Below, in pieces: positions 42,130 through 54,000 of a DNA stretch of 63,055 nucleotides. The DNA is from Corallochytrium limacisporum. Its lineage: Eukaryota; Opisthokonta. The translations under genes were made by a program, and so were the position numbers. Below the pieces are notes generated by a model that saw nothing but the letters and a program-made list of their open reading frames with translations, made no database searches and was not told the DNA's origin. The stretch is from NCBI GenBank assembly GCA_002811645.1, contig PDIP01000009.1:134150-197204 (forward strand), in the 5' to 3' direction. Position 1 is the stretch's first letter. Every line of letters starts with the position of its first letter.

Positions 42130-44277
42130 ATGCCACCTGGAAAGAGCCGAACACGAAACAGACTCAAGCAACCTACCCCACAAAACAACGAGTCAGACGT
42201 CAAGAGCGTGATATCCAATCTCATCTCAGAGATTGTGGAAACAAACAAGGACGTCACAGACACAGCTCAACTAAAACGGCTAAAGAAGCTTGTCAAGAAC
42301 AACGATCGGAATGTTGAGATCGTGTACGACTGTTTTCAGGACCATTTGAAAGAGAACGACTCATCGGTTAGGCTGCGATGTGTGGAGCTGTGCAATTACA
42401 TGTTCACACGCTCACACGTCTGGCGCGTGAAATTAACTGATGACTTCCAATCGTTTATTGATTTGTGCGTCGGGCTCGACCAGAACTCCAAGAGACCTGG
42501 CCCGGCGGCGGAGTCAGAGAAGCTTTTGACAGAGACACTGAAAGCAATCCGCGAGTGGGACGGACGGTTTGGCTTTGCATACAAAAAACTCCATTTGGGC
42601 TACAAGTTTCTCAAGGACAGTCGCAAGGTGGACTTTGCTCGACTCGAACTCACCTCAGACGCGGACGTGCGGCAGCGGAATATCGACCGCGCGGAGGAGG
42701 AACGACGGGCTTACCATCGCTTTGTGGCAGTGCAGGCGGAATGGTTGGAGAATGAGGCTGAAATTATGGAGATGTTGGGCAAGATTGAGACAGGTCTGGA
42801 CCTGCTACGAGAACAACAGTGTCAGGCACAGCCGTCGTCATCGTCACAACCCCGGGCATCGTCCTCGGCCCCTGCGACATTCGGCGGTAGGGTTACAAAG
42901 GAACCATTACTGAACGTCCGTGAGACGGTGGAGAACACAGACATCCTTGATGAAATCCGGGACGGCTATAAAGCCATGGATCACAAATGGCGCCGTTGGA
43001 TCGACCGGCGTATTCAGCAGCTGCTTGCACCCTCGTCGTTGAGTGCGAGTGACGCCGCAATTAAGGATCGATACCTGCAAACGATAATTGATGTCAAGGA
43101 TCGCGTGTACCGAGCAATGCAAGAGCTCAAAGCTACAGGCATCGCCCTTGAAATGAAAGAAAAAGTCTTGCTTGGAGGTGGTGACGGCAATGACGTAGAA
43201 GGCGTAGACGGTGACGATGACGATGAATTTGAAGAAGTCGATATGGACGAAGAAGTCACTGCGGACACTGGAGCAGAAACACATTCATCATCAGGACCGT
43301 CACGAGCACAGCCACGCAGTACCCCGAACACAGAAGTACTGTCGTCATACCCGAAAAAGACAGAAGCAAAAACGGCCAACAGGCAGGCTGTCATGGAAGC
43401 GAAACTGGATCCGAGTGCCAATACTCGTTTCGAAGCACTGCGAAAGGCTTTGGACGCAGAACCGGCGCCAGTGCAAGCTGAGGGCGAAATAACAGCTCCG
43501 GTCGCCAAAAGTGGTGGAGACGAACAGCAACAAAATGAGGAATACGGCAACGACCTGAAGGCAAGCGCTCCGGTAGTACCCTTTAGCACCGACCTGCAGA
43601 ATTGGGAGCAGACGACTCTCGAAAACACTGTTCGGCAAACGCGCTGGTACGGACGTGAGGATGATGCTGAGGTAGAGCTTTCCAAGGATGCAGTCAGCGA
43701 CATGATCCATACGCGTCGCATAGCGTACCAACATCCGTCCATGACCCGCGTGATCAAAGCCTGTAGGCATCCGATTGCTGGCGGCAAGCTTTGCCCGCGG
43801 CGTGATCGCATTGCTTGCCCTTTCCATGGTCCAATCATTCCCCGGGACGAGGAAGGAAATCCGGTCGACACTGCTGGTGGCGATAGTGACAGATCAGAAC
43901 GCAAGAAAGGCAAAGGGAAAGCACTCACTGCGTCTTCATCTTCCACAGACTGGCGCACCCTCGAAGCAGACGTCACCGAGGCATTGGGAGATCCGAAAAA
44001 GAAAGGCAAGCGACGAATTGTCATAAACGCCGACGGCACTGGTGTGGTCGAGGAGCAGGGGCGAGAGCGAGCCGCTACTGCGGAGGAACTTAGGGAAGAG
44101 CGTAAGCGGCGTCGCAGAGAGGCTCAGAAGCGCAAGGAATCTGCTCCTGTTGCGGTGCTGAAACGGAAGCTTCTGAATCCGAGCGCCAACAAGCGCGCTC
44201 GGTTGGAGATGCAGCGCGCGGAACGGGCGGAAAATGCATCCAAATTTGACGACCACTGGCAGTACCGCTATAGATAA
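42130..44277 (+). CDS. UVSSA: UV-stimulated scaffold protein A (UVSSA)
   Basis: A transcription-coupled repair factor that brings TFIIH (and in animals USP7) to RNA polymerase II stalled at DNA damage. The 715-residue product begins at the ATG at 42130. The N-terminal 160 or so residues are helical and fit the VHS/ENTH-like domain. A long acidic, low-complexity middle (DDDDEFEEVDMDEE) should contain the TFIIH-contacting region. The DUF2043 zinc motif lies at about 540-575: ACRHPIAGGKLCPRRDRIAC followed by PFHG and IPRDEEGNP. This is the strongest evidence, as human UVSSA has the same C-x-LP-x-G-x-LC-x-R-x-DR-x-x-CPFHG pattern. The C-terminus is very basic (KRRRREAQKRK). Convergent with LEO1; the stops are 94 bp apart. 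Confidence 0.92.
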   Translation: MPPGKSRTRNRLKQPTPQNNESDVKSVISNLISEIVETNKDVTDTAQLKRLKKLVKNNDRNVEIVYDCFQDHLKENDSSVRLRCVELCNYMFTRSHVWRVKLTDDFQSFIDLCVGLDQNSKRPGPAAESEKLLTETLKAIREWDGRFGFAYKKLHLGYKFLKDSRKVDFARLELTSDADVRQRNIDRAEEERRAYHRFVAVQAEWLENEAEIMEMLGKIETGLDLLREQQCQAQPSSSSQPRASSSAPATFGGRVTKEPLLNVRETVENTDILDEIRDGYKAMDHKWRRWIDRRIQQLLAPSSLSASDAAIKDRYLQTIIDVKDRVYRAMQELKATGIALEMKEKVLLGGGDGNDVEGVDGDDDDEFEEVDMDEEVTADTGAETHSSSGPSRAQPRSTPNTEVLSSYPKKTEAKTANRQAVMEAKLDPSANTRFEALRKALDAEPAPVQAEGEITAPVAKSGGDEQQQNEEYGNDLKASAPVVPFSTDLQNWEQTTLENTVRQTRWYGREDDAEVELSKDAVSDMIHTRRIAYQHPSMTRVIKACRHPIAGGKLCPRRDRIACPFHGPIIPRDEEGNPVDTAGGDSDRSERKKGKGKALTASSSSTDWRTLEADVTEALGDPKKKGKRRIVINADGTGVVEEQGRERAATAEELREERKRRRREAQKRKESAPVAVLKRKLLNPSANKRARLEMQRAERAENASKFDDHWQYRYR

Positions 44278-44371
44278 AAAAAAAAAGGGCTTCGACAAGA
44301 ATTCCGCATTAAAGAAACTTCATTGTTTATTGAGGCGCTTCCTCAGAGACGAGGAAACGCCTAAATCCACC

Positions 44372-45766
44372 TTAGGGCGATTGCATCATTTGCCTCGCGC
44401 GCCGCGATGCCAACCTTTCTCCACGAGTTCCTCGTGGTGCAATCTCGCCGAGGTCGTCGTCCGACGATGACCCGGCACCGTCGTCGGCGGCTGCCCTCTG
44501 GCCCTTCTTAGCAGCGACCAAGCGGTCTTCATTCAGACCACGCATAGCACGACGCTTTTTCTTGGCGAGGTAATCACCGACCTCATCTTCGTCGTCATCC
44601 ACATCCTCATCGCTATCCAAGTAGTCTGCGCTGACATCCTGGAAACGTGTTTCTTGCAGCATGCGGTTTCGGGTGTTCTCGCGCTTTCGGCTGGCCCTTT
44701 CCTTCATCTTCTCCTGCTTCATTGCGTTCATCATGTCCTCATGCGGGTCAAAATCACCGCCTACCATGACCTGTACCTTGGCCTTGGCAGTTGGGTTTGA
44801 CCGATCGGCCAACATTGCGGAGAGGTTTCGCTTGCTCGGCCCATCTCGCGCCTGCCGGGCCACCCTGCCACGCTCCTTCATGGGTGTTCGACTGAGCTTC
44901 GATGTGATCGGACGGATGTTCATACGCTCTCGCAGGACTCGCTGTCCAAGCCAGGCGTTTCCACTCGTCTTGAAAAAGAGCTGTGTACTGTCGTCGCCGC
45001 GAACCCGCTGTCGGTCGACTGCAAGGTATTCGTTACCAATCTTCAGATGCATGCTACCGTCCTCCCAAGTAACGAGCCGGGCGTTGCTGACCTTCTCGTC
45101 TGGGTCACTCTCATTGTTTGCCTTGCGCAACTGCCAGCGGATGGTCAGAGATAGACGACGGTAGAGTTCCGCTTCGGTGAGGTCAGGTCCTTCCAAGGCC
45201 TCAAATTTGTCGCTTTCGAACGGACGATGCTGGATTTCCATAAAATCAGGTAGACGGCAATAGTACATGGCATCTTTGAGGGGAATTTGTACCAAAGGCA
45301 GCGTCATGTCAATAGTCTTCTCCTCAATATGGGCCATGTGATGGCCCGAGTAGTCTGCACCAGCCTGCGCGTGACTGGTAAAGAACTCGTTGTCGGAAGA
45401 GTCACTACTGGCGCCTAAATCGTCATGCACGGTTGATGCCCGTCGTTCGACGTCCTTGTCCTTGTTTTCGTCATCACCACTGTCAATTTCAGCCCGCTTG
45501 TCTTTGTCTTCTTCATTGTCACCCGCGGCTGCGTCGTTTTCGTCGTCTGACTCGGAGTCGGATCCGAAGAACTCTTTGTGTGCGTCCACAGCGTCATCAT
45601 TGCCATTTTCGTCGCCAGCTGGTGCTTCGCCTTCAGCTGTCTCTTTGTCTGCTCCCTCAGTGGTGGTAGGACCCCGGATTACTTCCTCATCGTCATCGTC
45701 ATCTCCGAACATGTTCTGTAGTGGCGAGTTCTCCTGAGGAGGGGTTTCCTCTGGATTGTTTGACAT
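44372..45766 (-). CDS. LEO1: Paf1 complex subunit LEO1
   Basis: A subunit of the Paf1 complex, which travels with elongating RNA polymerase II and supports H2B ubiquitination and H3 methylation. The 464-residue product starts at the ATG at 45764-45766 (MSNNPEETPPQ). Residues 15-145 are extremely acidic and Ser-rich, as in Leo1 generally. The conserved core at about 148-300 contains IPLKDAMYYCRLPDFMEIQ, LTIRW (207-211) and NARLVTWEDGSMHLKIGNE (228-246). A later block is RNLSAMLADRSNP. The C-terminus is basic, with scattered acidic patches. Loss of the first Asp/Glu residues would not affect the call. Confidence 0.95.
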   Translation of the reverse strand: MSNNPEETPPQENSPLQNMFGDDDDDEEVIRGPTTTEGADKETAEGEAPAGDENGNDDAVDAHKEFFGSDSESDDENDAAAGDNEEDKDKRAEIDSGDDENKDKDVERRASTVHDDLGASSDSSDNEFFTSHAQAGADYSGHHMAHIEEKTIDMTLPLVQIPLKDAMYYCRLPDFMEIQHRPFESDKFEALEGPDLTEAELYRRLSLTIRWQLRKANNESDPDEKVSNARLVTWEDGSMHLKIGNEYLAVDRQRVRGDDSTQLFFKTSGNAWLGQRVLRERMNIRPITSKLSRTPMKERGRVARQARDGPSKRNLSAMLADRSNPTAKAKVQVMVGGDFDPHEDMMNAMKQEKMKERASRKRENTRNRMLQETRFQDVSADYLDSDEDVDDDEDEVGDYLAKKKRRAMRGLNEDRLVAAKKGQRAAADDGAGSSSDDDLGEIAPRGTRGERLASRRARQMMQSP

Positions 45767-46717
45767 TATTTTGTTTTGAATTTTATGTTTGTGGACTATC
45801 GCGTTTTTCTTTAACTTATACCCATGTAGTAGAAGATTTACATGTTCGTGTATTCCTTCCAAGCCAATATTCCAATGCTATGTACGATGGTTCACAGGTT
45901 TACTGACACGAACAGCTTTTTACTGCAGTGGACCTGATTCACCAGAGTATTGTTTTGCGTCATTGTTCGGAAATACCACACTGTATCACATGCAACACAA
46001 ACCAAAAAGAAAACCACTCTGTCTTGTCGCCGTTACCCAGTTCTTCGTAAGAACGCGGAAAAACTGTAGGAACCAAGTGGAAAAGGGAAAACAGTTCAAG
46101 AGGAACTCATTCCATGCCGCGAGCCAGGGCGCTACTTGACAGTTCAACTCGCTCCGCCCGCTCAGCCTTCCCTCACCCCGCCGCTTGTCCCTACCTCCCG
46201 CCTTTGGAGCTCTCAGGAGAGTTTTTTAGCTCCAGCCGGGCAGAGAGACCACACGCGGAGCCCAGGGACTGTGCGGAGTGAGGGAGAGCGGGGGGAGGAA
46301 ACGGGTGAAGCGCAGCTGGCTCAGGAAGGGCGATCTGAGTGCACACCTTCCACCGCCGAGAGCCTGGTACATGCATTGCTCGGTTATGAGCCATGCATAC
46401 ACTGTCCCGCAGTTCGGTCATTGAAACATAGGTCACCTACGAGTACGGTACGGTGAAAGGGTCGAACGATTGATTACACGATATTCAGAGCAATAGATAA
46501 GGCAGAGGCATTGGTCTGCAATGCTACTGGCCAGGCTCCACGGGCCTATCGGATGAGAGAGTTGTAGAGTGGACGATGTTTTAATGTTTTATCTTGACGC
46601 TACCCTGCTAACGCGACTATTTTGACATCCAATCAGGGTAGCTGGATACTAAGGCTTTGATATCCCGAGGAACCCCTCCCGAACTATGTGTTTTAAAACT
46701 TATTTCCCATTGATGAT
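45767..46717. other. Intergenic between LEO1 and NDUFA11-like gene
   Basis: About 950 bp with no recognised gene; should hold the LEO1 promoter and the 3' end of the NDUFA11-like gene. Confidence 0.4.
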
Positions 46718-47167
46718 TTACTGGGCCTCCTTCATTTTCTCAGCCTGCTCTTGCAGCTTTTTGAAGTATTTTTTGGAGGCCTGATCCTCAGGGTAAACAG
46801 ACTTCTCCATGGCAGCGTAGGCGAAGAAGAAGGCACCCAGACCGAGGCTCATAGTGACGGAGAGTTGCAAACTTCCCTTTGTTGCCCCCGCTGCAGCTGC
46901 ACCTACCATGGCTGCAGGGACATAGTTATAAGAGTCATCTTTTCCGCGGATCATGGAACCAGCGGCCTTGCCCATACCAAATGCCATTCCAATAAGTCCG
47001 AACATAACGGTCCGTGAGCCAATCACAGAGACTGTGTGTCTGAGCTGAGGCAGGGTAGAGTCCTGGACCTGAGGTTTGGCATCCCAGGCAGCTTGAAGTG
47101 TTCCCAGCACAGCGCCACCAAGCAGGCCAGCTTGGCCATTCTGTGCAATATCGTTCATAGCACCCAT
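46718..47167 (-). CDS. NDUFA11: Complex I subunit NDUFA11/B14.7-like (Tim17/22/23 superfamily)
   Basis: A small Gly/Ala-rich membrane protein of 149 residues with about four hydrophobic segments, the layout of the Tim17/Tim22/Tim23 superfamily. The third segment is preceded by RGKDDSYNYVPAAMVGAAAA and followed by GATKGSLQLSV. This corresponds to the REKPDDPLNYFLGGCAGG region of animal NDUFA11, an accessory subunit of respiratory complex I. The charged C-terminus (YFKKLQEQAEKMKEAQ) is lineage-specific. Tim17/22/23 import-channel subunits usually keep different signature residues, but a TIM22-family protein of other function remains possible. The ATG at 47165-47167 is followed by another Met three residues later. 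Confidence 0.65.
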   Translation of the reverse strand: MGAMNDIAQNGQAGLLGGAVLGTLQAAWDAKPQVQDSTLPQLRHTVSVIGSRTVMFGLIGMAFGMGKAAGSMIRGKDDSYNYVPAAMVGAAAAGATKGSLQLSVTMSLGLGAFFFAYAAMEKSVYPEDQASKKYFKKLQEQAEKMKEAQ

Positions 47168-49291
47168 GATTAGTTTACTCTATCCTATTGAACAAACGCC
47201 TCCTGAGCGACGACAAGCTAGCATAAACAAAAAGAGTCGTGTTTTAGTATTGGAATCACAATCACCACATTTTATACCCCGTCTGAGGGTGTTTTATCAA
47301 TGCAATAAGTTGACTATAAGGAGCAAATGGGTAATGTGCATCTGAGGGCCCACAAACCAGCGCGGACCGCCATGACGCCTACAACAGCGCTCAAACCACT
47401 GGCTCTTCAGACTGTGGTGGGCCACCGTTCCTGTGTTTGTACCGTGGTCTGTGTCGCGGGGTGTATGTGTATGGTTGCTCTATAGGCCTGGTGTGTGCCC
47501 AACTGACTGATAACAAAGCGAGTGCACCAAACTGGCCAAGGTGCCATATATACAAGCCACTGGTGGCTGGAGCGACTGACTAGTCGTCGCCAATACAGTT
47601 TCTATCCTAAGGTGGGGGCATGTGGGAAATGATTTGGGGATATTTACGTACTGGCGAAGTAAGGTGGAGGGTAAACAATTTCCGGATTGTTTTTCATCAG
47701 TCGTGTGCAGCACTTTCAGTATGGGAGCTGAACAGTTGCTTGTGCTCACCGCTGGGAGTCGCCACTCTCATAAGCCATCCATAGACACCCCAGGCCGGTC
47801 CAAGGTGATATTATATACTGACTATCTTAAATTTGATTGAGTTGCTAGCGATTCTGTTTACTAAATGTACTGCGTCGGGTGGACACGGAGAGAGGCGTGT
47901 CTCTTTAATTCGGAGTCACAGCGACATAAAGCACAGAAAAAAGGCAATATATTTCAAAATATATTTCAAATATTTTGAATATTCAAATATGCAGCTCCGT
48001 TCGGGTCCCTTGCGGGTCCCGGCCCTCAAGGTACAAATATCGCGGCGCACCTCTTGTGCGCCACCTTTTGCAGGGCACCTCGTATACTCCAGACGACGAC
48101 AAAATGACACACAGCCGCCAAGTTGTGGACACGCCTTTTTTGCATTAGCCGGCGCCAAAAGAACTGATCGAAACGGGCAGGTTAAATGATGTTCTGATTC
48201 TCTCCATGATGTGATTGTTTGCCAGCAAATGGCTATTGCTTGATCATTTTGTTGGTGATGGGATAGACCACAGCGGATTCTGTTCCATTTGGTGCTTGCA
48301 CCAACTCGGGGCATATGGGTGCTTGCGTAGCCCCCAGTGCTTCGTTCAGTGGCCTGTTTAGACAGCGCAGGCCTTGCTTGCTGGGGTATCCTGCAGTTGT
48401 CGACCTCGGCTTGATGATGATGATGATGCAAGATAAGCTTTCCCTTCTACCAATCTGAGATAAAGCAGGAGGACACAAGCAGGGGAAAACAAGACGCAAA
48501 GGGCATTCCATCGTCATTGATTATGTATTAAGGTTTGCGAGTGCGCTACATTTCGATATTGATTCTGTCAGCAATTGTCCCGCAGCACCCGGGGGAGGGA
48601 TGGGGGGGGGGGGAGAACAGCATCCTCAGTCTTCTGTTTACAAAATTCTGTGGCGCGGCTTGTGGCGCTTATCCCAGTCGTTTCATCCTTAAAATCTTCA
48701 GTTATCTTTATTCCATTTCATACTCGCCGGCACATTCAAATACCTCGACTTCCTGCGAGCGCTTCTACCTAAAGCTCTGACATATGCCATTTGGTTATGC
48801 GAAGAGGGTTGCCTTCATGGAGTGCGAACTTTGCAGTTCAAATGTATAGTACTTGTAGGCATTCCTCTCAGGATGACGCGACAAGCGCAACCATCGTCAT
48901 CTTAGAAACAATTTTAGAACTAAATGATGACCCTCACATCCATCGTTCTAACCTGCGTCGATATGAGCAAGATCTTTCTCAGCATCTCTTTCTGCTCTAC
49001 CGTTTACTCGTCCGACCCCGCAAAATCCTACCGTCGTATTGGCCCACAGGCAGAAAAGTGGACATAGCACTTGGACCACAGGAAGGTAGGATTTGCGCTT
49101 GGGGGGGGGGGGAAGACATTGAATGCAATGGACGATATATAGATTTTATATTTATGTATGTGTGCGATCATGATGGATGACGAAGACGCTAGTCAACTGG
49201 GACAACAACGCTCTTCGCTGTGTGTATGTGTGTGTGTGTTTGATGCTTCATGGTGGAAGTGGTTTTTTGATTAATAGCAGGCACCTGTGTC
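47168..49291. other. 2.1-kb intergenic region, no gene recognised
   Basis: No supported coding frame. Contents: an AT-rich palindromic patch at 47947-47989, a G run at 48602-48613, a G run at about 49101-49111 and a short GT repeat near 49219-49239. The right end is the 3' side of the zinc-finger gene. Confidence 0.45.
47947..47989. repeat. AT-rich direct repeats and 14-bp palindrome
   Basis: ATTTCAAA-type units repeat in tandem and run into the perfect palindrome TTTGAATATTCAAA (47974-47987). It could be a binding site, a cruciform or just AT-rich drift. Confidence 0.6.
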
Positions 49292-50107
49292 TCATTGTTG
49301 GTTCATATCCGGGCGAATTGCGGCATTGACAGCATCATGTTGTGCCTTGAAATGGATGAACTCATGAGCAGAACAGTGCTCTGACCGGGCGAACGACAGA
49401 GAGCAGACACGGCATTTGAAAGGCTTTTCATTGGTGTGGCTGCGGTGATGACGGGTCAGTTGATCAGAGCGCACAAAGCGCTCATTGCAGTCGGGAAACT
49501 TGCACTGGTAAATCTTCTCACCTGTATGGGTGCGGATGTGGGCCTTCAGATGAGGCTTCCGCATGTACGTCTTGTTGCAGCCAGGCCAGTTGCAAGCGAA
49601 CGGCCGCTTGGTGGTGTCAGAGACGTTCTGACGACGGCGACGAGGCAGCGGGAAGGTCACCGGGAGAGAGGGTGCCGGTTTGCTGCTGGGCAGTTGCATA
49701 ACAGGGGCAGGGTTCATGGTTGGCATAATAGGCATATTGGACATCATCATGTTGCTGTAGTACATTTGGTGTTTGCTCATGAGCATAAGATCAGCACGTT
49801 CGTGATGCCAGTCCTGACCAATGTAATCATGGGCCAGAGGGCGGGGCTCCATGACACGTCCAGCACCGTAGATCATGTCCGCGGGGCTCGGCCCATTGGG
49901 ATGTGCAACAGGTAGAGTGGCGTCAGGGGCACTCATCACACTGTTGTGAGAGGGAGGCAGAGATGCCTCACTGGACAGATCAACGGAAACAATGTCGTTG
50001 GTAACTTCGGAGAAGCTAGTGTGTGTGCCATCGTCAATGTAGGTGGACGGGCGGTAGTAGTTCATCTGCTGAAAGGAGGTCATGGGTAATGTCGAGCCGG
50101 TATACAT
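49292..50107 (-). CDS. Three-finger C2H2 transcription factor, Sp/KLF-like
   Basis: A DNA-binding transcription factor of 271 residues from the ATG at 50105-50107. Residues 1-155 are disordered and rich in Met, Pro, Ser and Tyr. A basic stretch, PLPRRRRQ, precedes three C2H2 fingers: C172/C177/H190/H194, C202/C207/H220/H224 and C232/C235/H248/H252. The C-x4-C, C-x4-C, C-x2-C spacing and TGEK-type linkers are those of the Sp/KLF family. Recognition helices read [16 protein letters not shown] and RSEHCSAH, close to Sp1's KTSHLRAH, RSDELQRH and RSDHLSKH, so a GC-box or CACCC-like site is expected. Finger 3 differs most: Cys replaces the core Leu and Ala replaces the last contact residue. The fingers lie near the C-terminus, also as in Sp/KLF. 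Confidence 0.85.
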   Translation of the reverse strand: MYTGSTLPMTSFQQMNYYRPSTYIDDGTHTSFSEVTNDIVSVDLSSEASLPPSHNSVMSAPDATLPVAHPNGPSPADMIYGAGRVMEPRPLAHDYIGQDWHHERADLMLMSKHQMYYSNMMMSNMPIMPTMNPAPVMQLPSSKPAPSLPVTFPLPRRRRQNVSDTTKRPFACNWPGCNKTYMRKPHLKAHIRTHTGEKIYQCKFPDCNERFVRSDQLTRHHRSHTNEKPFKCRVCSLSFARSEHCSAHEFIHFKAQHDAVNAAIRPDMNQQ

Positions 50108-51064
50108 GAGATTCAAATACAGTGATTCGTTATTTGCTATCTACTCGATCCGCGCGGTCAACTTCAAATACCCAAGAAGTATATGAAGCAGTGTAAATGT
50201 AAGGTTCGTACAGCACAGTGTCCTTCATTACAACCACTGGTATCGTCAGCCGAAAGTGCCGAACCTGCTACCAAATCCAGCAATCCAATTCTCAAAGAGG
50301 GTGGAGGGATAACGAGAGTGTGAGTCTGCCAGCTTAATCATACTTCGAATGGCAACCCACGGTATCCACCGCCCGCCAATACTGAATATACTGGAGTTTG
50401 TGGCCCTACCGCCCGATTTTCGTACTTTGGTTCGAATCTCTCTCGTGCCTCCTCCTCCTCCAGGGTGTGTTGTTACACAAGTCTTGTGACCCTCTTTCCC
50501 TTCCCTCCCATTTTTCCTTCGCTTCACTCTCTCCCCCCCCCCTTTCTCCCCCCCCTCGCGTTTTCTTTAAACTTTGTTCGCGCGCTCCTCTCGTCCCAAA
50601 ATTGGGGGGTCCCGGTCAAAAACTGTGGGGGCGGTCCAGCGAGTGAGCGAGACATTGGAGAGACTAGAGGATTTCTGTGGCCAAGGGAGGGGTACGGGGC
50701 TCAACTAAGCTAAGGTACACCAAAACCACACCACCCAGGACGATCCGTGGGGAGGAGGGAAAGGGGGTCAGCCTAAACCGTTTGGATGCTTTCCATTGTT
50801 TGTACCTACCCATTACGATGTCAAATCGCTTGTTGTCCTCTTGTCCTCGCCCGTATTACTCCAGCGGCAGGATGCTTGCCATAGTCATTGTTGTTGTCAA
50901 CCTACGCCGGTATCCATCCTCCCTCCCTCCCTCCCTTCTCCCCTCTTTCCCCCTTCCTGCCCCACAACCAGATCCATCGCCTGTTGTCTGAACCTCTCGC
51001 TCTCCTACTCTTAGCCACCAGTTACCACACCTCTCGCTCTCTCTCTCGCTCTGCTCCTCCGCTC

Positions 51065-51086
51065 CCCCCCGGGGGGGGGGGGGAGA
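51065..51086. repeat. C-run/G-run palindrome
   Basis: A run of 8 C is directly followed by 14 G, giving an 8-bp perfect inverted repeat with no loop plus G-quadruplex potential. Confidence 0.8.
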
Positions 51087-54000
51087 GGGGGCGCCTGACA
51101 CAGACCCCATCGATTTTGGGGGGTTTACTGGGGTAGGGGCCCCCGGCCTTTCCCAGCCCCTCCACGAAAACAAAAAAAAAAACAAAGAAAGGTAGAAAGT
51201 CTGACAAGGAGTGACGAAAAAGGGTTTTCCCAGCCATTATAAATACAATGGGTCAGCGCTTAAAATGTCGGGACCGTTCGCCACATGTGCACCCGTGTTG
51301 CCGTCTTCATTTGCCCCTAATTGCCTTTGGGACCCCTCCATTGTATTTTTGTGTGTGGCGATCGCGAGGCTCGCACGTGCAGCTCCAGAGCGGTGCTGGG
51401 GGCGTCGGTCGCAGCCCCCCCCTCCGCTCTCTCCCTCGGTAAAGCGGGCAATTTCTCAATTCGGTACATTTTGTATAGAAATTGTGACCTGTGCGGTATA
51501 CAAGACGAACGGGAGGATCGAGTACGTAGAAGTGGCGGCACCATCGAAGCAAATAGTGGGTATTCTCGTTTCAAAGCGAGGGATCTCTGTTTCAGCGGGC
51601 GTATCCTTTCTACGTTTAGGGTGAGCTACTGCCTGTGGCAATACTAAAGAAGGTACCCGGTACCTTGCCGAAATCAACCAGAAGCATTTTCACCACATAG
51701 ATCCCCCAATTCTCATCATTCTCCGGGCATCTGCATCATGGCCAAGCGGGCCCCTGGCCGGAACCGGCCCATTCAGTATACCGTGGTCAGAATTGTCGTC
51801 GGACTCTCTGACCAACATTGCACTCCTATGATCGGTGTTTAGATCTCGAAGTAACGCAGGGGAGACGAGGCAAGCGGGGCGACCCCCCCCCCGAGCCCCT
51901 TTTTTGATGGCTGGTGTTTTCCGGGCCTGCTAATCTCACGCAAAATCAACAGAAGTCCATTCAAATTCTATAGCAGCCATGCTACCGGGCGGTTGCGTAC
52001 GCAGACCGGATTTCATCGTCGAAGTCCTTTCCTCAGTTATCAACGAAAGTGCCTACCGCTCCGCTTAGATACGCAACCAAGTTTGGGCTTTTACGGGGGC
52101 ACTGCATCCGTACTTCTGTAGATGAAACATAGTCGCGAGCGCACTTTCACATTGAACATACTGAGTTTTGTAGGCTGTCCTCAACCGTTCGGAACGTTCC
52201 AAACCTTGCGAAAGGGGACTATACGAAGAACTGGTAAATTCACCCAAGGGTATGGCGTATACTCAATGTGTTCAAGCGAGCGGCATATTTCCTTCCTAGC
52301 ACGCATATGCTATCTTTGCTATCATTCAGACAAGGAGGCTTGTTGAAGTGAATTAGAAAAAATAGCGCAGAAGGTCCTATCATGTCTGTAGCATGCAGGT
52401 ACAAGCCGGTACAAGTGGTCGAAGCAAAAACCCTCCTTCCGCTCGAATGTGTACCACAGTCGAGGAAGCTCATGAAAACATCACAAGCCCTACTTGTGAG
52501 AGATGTTGCAACACGGTAAATATAGTCACTAAGAGCGCCAAGTACTAATTTACTACCTCCCTATCAGCCTGAAATCCAAACTACACGTCTGACTGGACAC
52601 CTGCTGGTTACAACACTGAATTCACCGATGCACGCGTATTCATGACATTACAAACGACCCGAAAGACTGAGGTAATCTTTCGCAGGACATGCCGGTGAAC
52701 CACAACAATGGAAAATCTTGCGATTTCATGAAAACCGAGAAAGGAAAAAAAGGAAGACAGCTGCATGTCTGTTTTGATGTCGAAACGTCTGGACGCCTAC
52801 TAGCGCCGAGACTACTAAATTAAAGGAAGCATTCTGTCAGATCACCCCAATCAAAACGTCCTGCCAAATAGAAAAAGAATCCGAACCTAGAAAAAGTAAA
52901 TGAGAACGTGGAGTTATTGCTGGGGAGGAGAAGGGGAAGGGGGGGGGGAAGGCAGCCAATTCTATAGGCTTATGTAAACGCAACAACAATATTTGTCTGG
53001 GCCCTGTACTGTGGAGTTATGGTAACGTAGGAGAGGGAGGAAAAAAGGGGGGGGGATAAGCACGGGTCTTGAGGATAAAGGCATAATCAAAAGTGGTAAA
53101 CACACTGCGAAAAGAGTACAGTTTGCACACTGACTCACCACCAGTTGCACCCTTGTGCCTCCCACGCATTGGTAGGTAAATAGTAGGAAGGCGAGAAGTC
53201 AAAGACCTCTGGAAGAGCGTACTGTTTTCTCGGACCTTCAGGGCTTGCTCATACAAAATACCTGTACACTCACCGGCGTCTGCAATGACTTGATAATCTA
53301 CGTGGGAGGTGTCCGTATGCGTGGGGGTGGCAACCCCTGTCCCTTCTGAAAATTTGTCGCCGGTAAAGCTATTAATTCTGTTTGCTTCTGTTCTATGTCA
53401 AATAGATGATGAATTTCCGAATGAAATGAGTCCTGTTCATCGTCTAGCCTTGTCGCTTCGTCATGTTCTTGCTCTTTTACCTCAAACTCAGCAATATCGA
53501 GCAATTGAAATCCATCCAAAACTAAACCACCCACACAAGATACATTCCATATCTACAGGAATTAGATACAATGCTATTATAACAAAGTTCGTACCAGTGT
53601 TTGGGTATGCGATCAGTAGAATTATACCCAAGCGCCTTGGGGACATCCCTTCTCTGTACCCAAACATGCTGGCTAGAGATCCAAACACAGCAGGTGCCCT
53701 TTAAGTCCGCGAGCGATCAACGTGGCCCGCTGCCTCTTGATCGGAAAGGTCATGTTCCCCGGTGCACGCTCGCAGTACATCCAGTACAACTCTATTTGGG
53801 CACTGTATTGGGGGCTCCTATGGACCATCGCCAATCGGGAAATTGTATTCCACAGGAATTGTTTCTCTATGCTCCGACGTACTGCACGGGAAACGACAAG
53901 GAACACTTTTTCCTGACGAAACACCCCCACATAAAGATTACATTCGGGGTTCTTATATATTTACCGAACGGTTGAACGAGGGGAATATATGCTTTGCAGT

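Noticed and set aside
43014-44039. 341-codon open frame on the minus strand
   Set aside because: Fully antisense to the UVSSA reading frame; Ser/Arg-rich composition is a shadow of acidic UVSSA codons.
50421-50432. GGTTCGAATCTC as a tRNA B box
   Set aside because: The flanking bases do not form a T stem and no acceptor stem or A box lies at the right distance.
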